From positions 34,409,359 to 34,473,358 of the forward strand of contig NW_023603184.1 of assembly GCF_014898055.3 (NCBI RefSeq): a DNA stretch of 64,000 nt. The letters are read 5' to 3'. The position numbers and the translations under genes are program-made. The notes under the pieces were generated by a model. It saw only the letters and a program-made list of their open reading frames with translations, was not told the DNA's origin and ran no database searches. Shown here piece after piece: positions 62,507 through 64,000 of the stretch (position 1 is the first letter of the stretch; the number at the start of each line of letters is the position of its first letter). This DNA comes from Talpa occidentalis (lineage: Eukaryota; Chordata; Mammalia; Eulipotyphla; Talpidae).

Positions 62507-63132
62507 CATGTGATGAGCTCATCAAGGGCAGTAGGGAGAATCAGGGAAAACTTCCGAGAGGAGGTGGCACAAACTAAAATCTGAAGCAGGGAGTACAAGG
62601 CAGATAAGAGAGGGAGGTGGAACTCCACAAAGAGGAAATCTAAAGCATAAAGCAAATTGAGTATGCAGGGTACAGCACAGTTTCTGGAACTCTGTATTCA
62701 AGATAAGGGTATGGTGAGAATGGAGGCCAGAGTGTCAGTAGGGGCTTGGTTATAGAATATGTAAGACTAAGTGTCACGGGAACAATGAGAGACTTACATC
62801 AGTTCCCTTCTCCAGGGTGACTTCTGCCCCTAATTGACCTCTCCAGACCATAATTGATTTCTTGCTTTCTTCCCCTCCTTGCAAGCCAGATAGTGGCTCT
62901 ACACCACCATCACCACCACCATCTCCATCACCCCCACCCACCAACACTCAAGGCTCTGATATTCCAGCCTGGACTGACCTTGGAAAAAGAGAATGCCCTC
63001 ATCTTTGCATTCTCCACGGTGACATTCAATAGCTGCATCCACTGGGAACGGAATTCCGGGAAACTCATCTTGGAAGGACTTTGGATATCCCTTCTCCTCT
63101 TTCTCATAAGAGTACGCCCAGACTTTATCTCC
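57626..63132 (-). CDS. HPX: Hemopexin, 3' part (last six exons; 5' end outside window)
   Basis: The minus-strand exons are 63132-62979, 62217-62005, 61746-61645, 58394-58264, 58186-58024 and 57885-57626 (stop TGA). Phases join cleanly into 340 aa, starting [18 protein letters not shown], which corresponds to about residue 113 of human HPX. Hemopexin is a secreted plasma glycoprotein that binds free haem with very high affinity and delivers it to liver cells. Two four-bladed beta-propellers are joined by a linker, and hemopexin repeat signatures are visible ([32 protein letters not shown]). The linker reads [17 protein letters not shown] and is about 10 residues shorter than human, while the GSHYW histidine is kept. 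Sequons NRT, NCT and NIS are present. The signal peptide and first propeller blade lie beyond the right edge, since the 63133-64000 intron/flank shows no further HPX exon. Confidence 0.97.
58870..60350 (+). mobile_element. L2-derived sequence in the long HPX intron
   Basis: CTCTCAGCAGCATCTGACTGCTC, then CTCCTGGTGGTTTCACG, and at the right end GCCTAGGACAATGCCCAGGGCC...GCTCAGTAAGCACTTATTGGG follow L2 order. It fills much of the 3.2-kb intron between 61645 and 58394. Confidence 0.5.
59383..59412 (+). repeat. (AC)n(TC)n compound microsatellite
   Basis: Short AC and TC runs in the long HPX intron. Confidence 0.85.
60360..61640. other. Rest of the HPX long intron, nothing recognised
   Basis: AT-moderate sequence with a T run near 60870 and pyrimidine-rich stretches. 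No exon with HPX homology. Confidence 0.45.
62375..62500 (+). mobile_element. Head-only SINE with poly(A), HPX intron
   Basis: Only about 98 nt of the tRNA-related head is present (A box CCTGGTGGCGCAG, B box GTTCAATCCC). It is followed directly by about 30 A residues, without the usual body or AAATAAAT tail. The perfect 14-bp duplication AAAAAGCATGTGAT is at 62361-62374 and 62501-62514, so it retroposed in this short form. Confidence 0.92.
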
Positions 63133-64000
63133 CTGCAAGCAACAGCACTTGACTTTTAGTGATGTACTCCAGATGCAGCCACTCTGCATTCACGCAAGAT
63201 CTTCATTCCATTACACTTGTACAGTATCCACCCACAGTCCCACACACGCTCCATCCATCTGTGAGCAACAGTGTGCAGTCCCCTTGAGCAAACATTTATC
63301 CTCAGTTTGACTGCAAATCCTATCACTGTTACCATAGCACACACATATGACCACATACAGCCAGACACCCCCATGGCACACTTATCTGCAACATCATTAG
63401 TCTTGTCAAACACATTCAGAAATAGTCATCGTGCAATCATTCATCCATCCATACCCTTGGGATTTGTTCATTCACTCCTTCCTTCCAGAAACAGTTGCTG
63501 AACTACATGTGAGAGGGACTGGGGATAAAGGGATGACAAGACTGCGTCTACTTTCAAGTTCACTGTACAAGAGCAGAAAGGCGTCCTACAATTCTAGCCA
63601 TGCAGCCACCAAGGTTGAAGCACATGAAGTGCCTTGGAATATAGAGGGGTAGATAGAATATAGGGGGGCAGATAGAAGCTCTGGAGGACACCACAGGGTA
63701 GGATGCATTCGGGCCTAGAGTTGAAAACCCAGCAAGATTCTCCAGGTGAACAAATGTGCAAAGGGTACCACCAGCAGAGGGAGCACTTTGCACAGAGCAT
63801 GCTCACAGAGCTCCAAGCGCTGCCACACTGTGGATGGGGCAGGGAAGAGGCTGAACCTGAAAAGATCCCAAGGACAAGCTCAAGACCCATGTGCACGTGA
63901 GCCTGGCTGCAGTGGGTGGCATGCAGTGGTGCTATTTACCGAAACAGGAGAGCAGGAGGAGGGTAGCTTTGTAAGGAAGATTCTAAATTCACTTTGGGGG

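Noticed and set aside
63133..64000. Search for further HPX exons at the right edge
   Set aside because: No minus-strand segment matches the signal peptide or first propeller blade; these exons must lie outside the window.

Overview
This window is nuclear DNA from a placental mammal. It holds three spliced genes with GT-AG (and one GC-AG) introns, two or three CpG islands, and dense interspersed repeats (MIR, L2, L1, LTR-like sequence and a tRNA-derived SINE). The gene order SMPD1 (+), APBB1 (-), HPX (-) is that of the human chromosome 11p15.4 block. The young SINE has a pol III A/B-box head, ends in an AATAAA-rich tail with poly(A), and is repeated about a dozen times. It resembles, from memory, the Rhin-1 type SINE of horseshoe-bat relatives, so my best guess is a yinpterochiropteran bat. 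That species guess is inference; 'laurasiatherian mammal' is safer.

Layout. 1-20400: intergenic and repeat-rich. It contains an orphan CpG island (about 2150-2480), a GC-rich minisatellite that seems to be built from SINE heads, LTR-like sequences, L1 remnants, and an RPL5 processed pseudogene (11740-12640, -). 20560-25480: SMPD1 (acid sphingomyelinase), complete, six coding exons, 627 aa. 25605-47050: APBB1 (FE65), complete on the minus strand, with a CpG-island non-coding first exon, 14 coding exons including a 6-nt microexon, and a candidate alternative first coding exon. 47500-57500: intergenic, with ancient repeats, SINEs and a 5'-truncated L1 with clean target-site duplications inside an L2. 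57525-63132: the last six coding exons of HPX (hemopexin, -); its 5' exons lie beyond the right edge.

The three genes are not functionally coupled. SMPD1 acts in the lysosome, APBB1 is a cytoplasmic/nuclear adaptor for the amyloid precursor protein, and HPX is a secreted haem scavenger. SMPD1 and APBB1 are arranged tail to tail, with poly(A) signals only about 170 bp apart. I see no prokaryotic, viral or CRISPR-type system. The more interesting signals are splicing features of APBB1, a shortened HPX linker, and several retroposition oddities.
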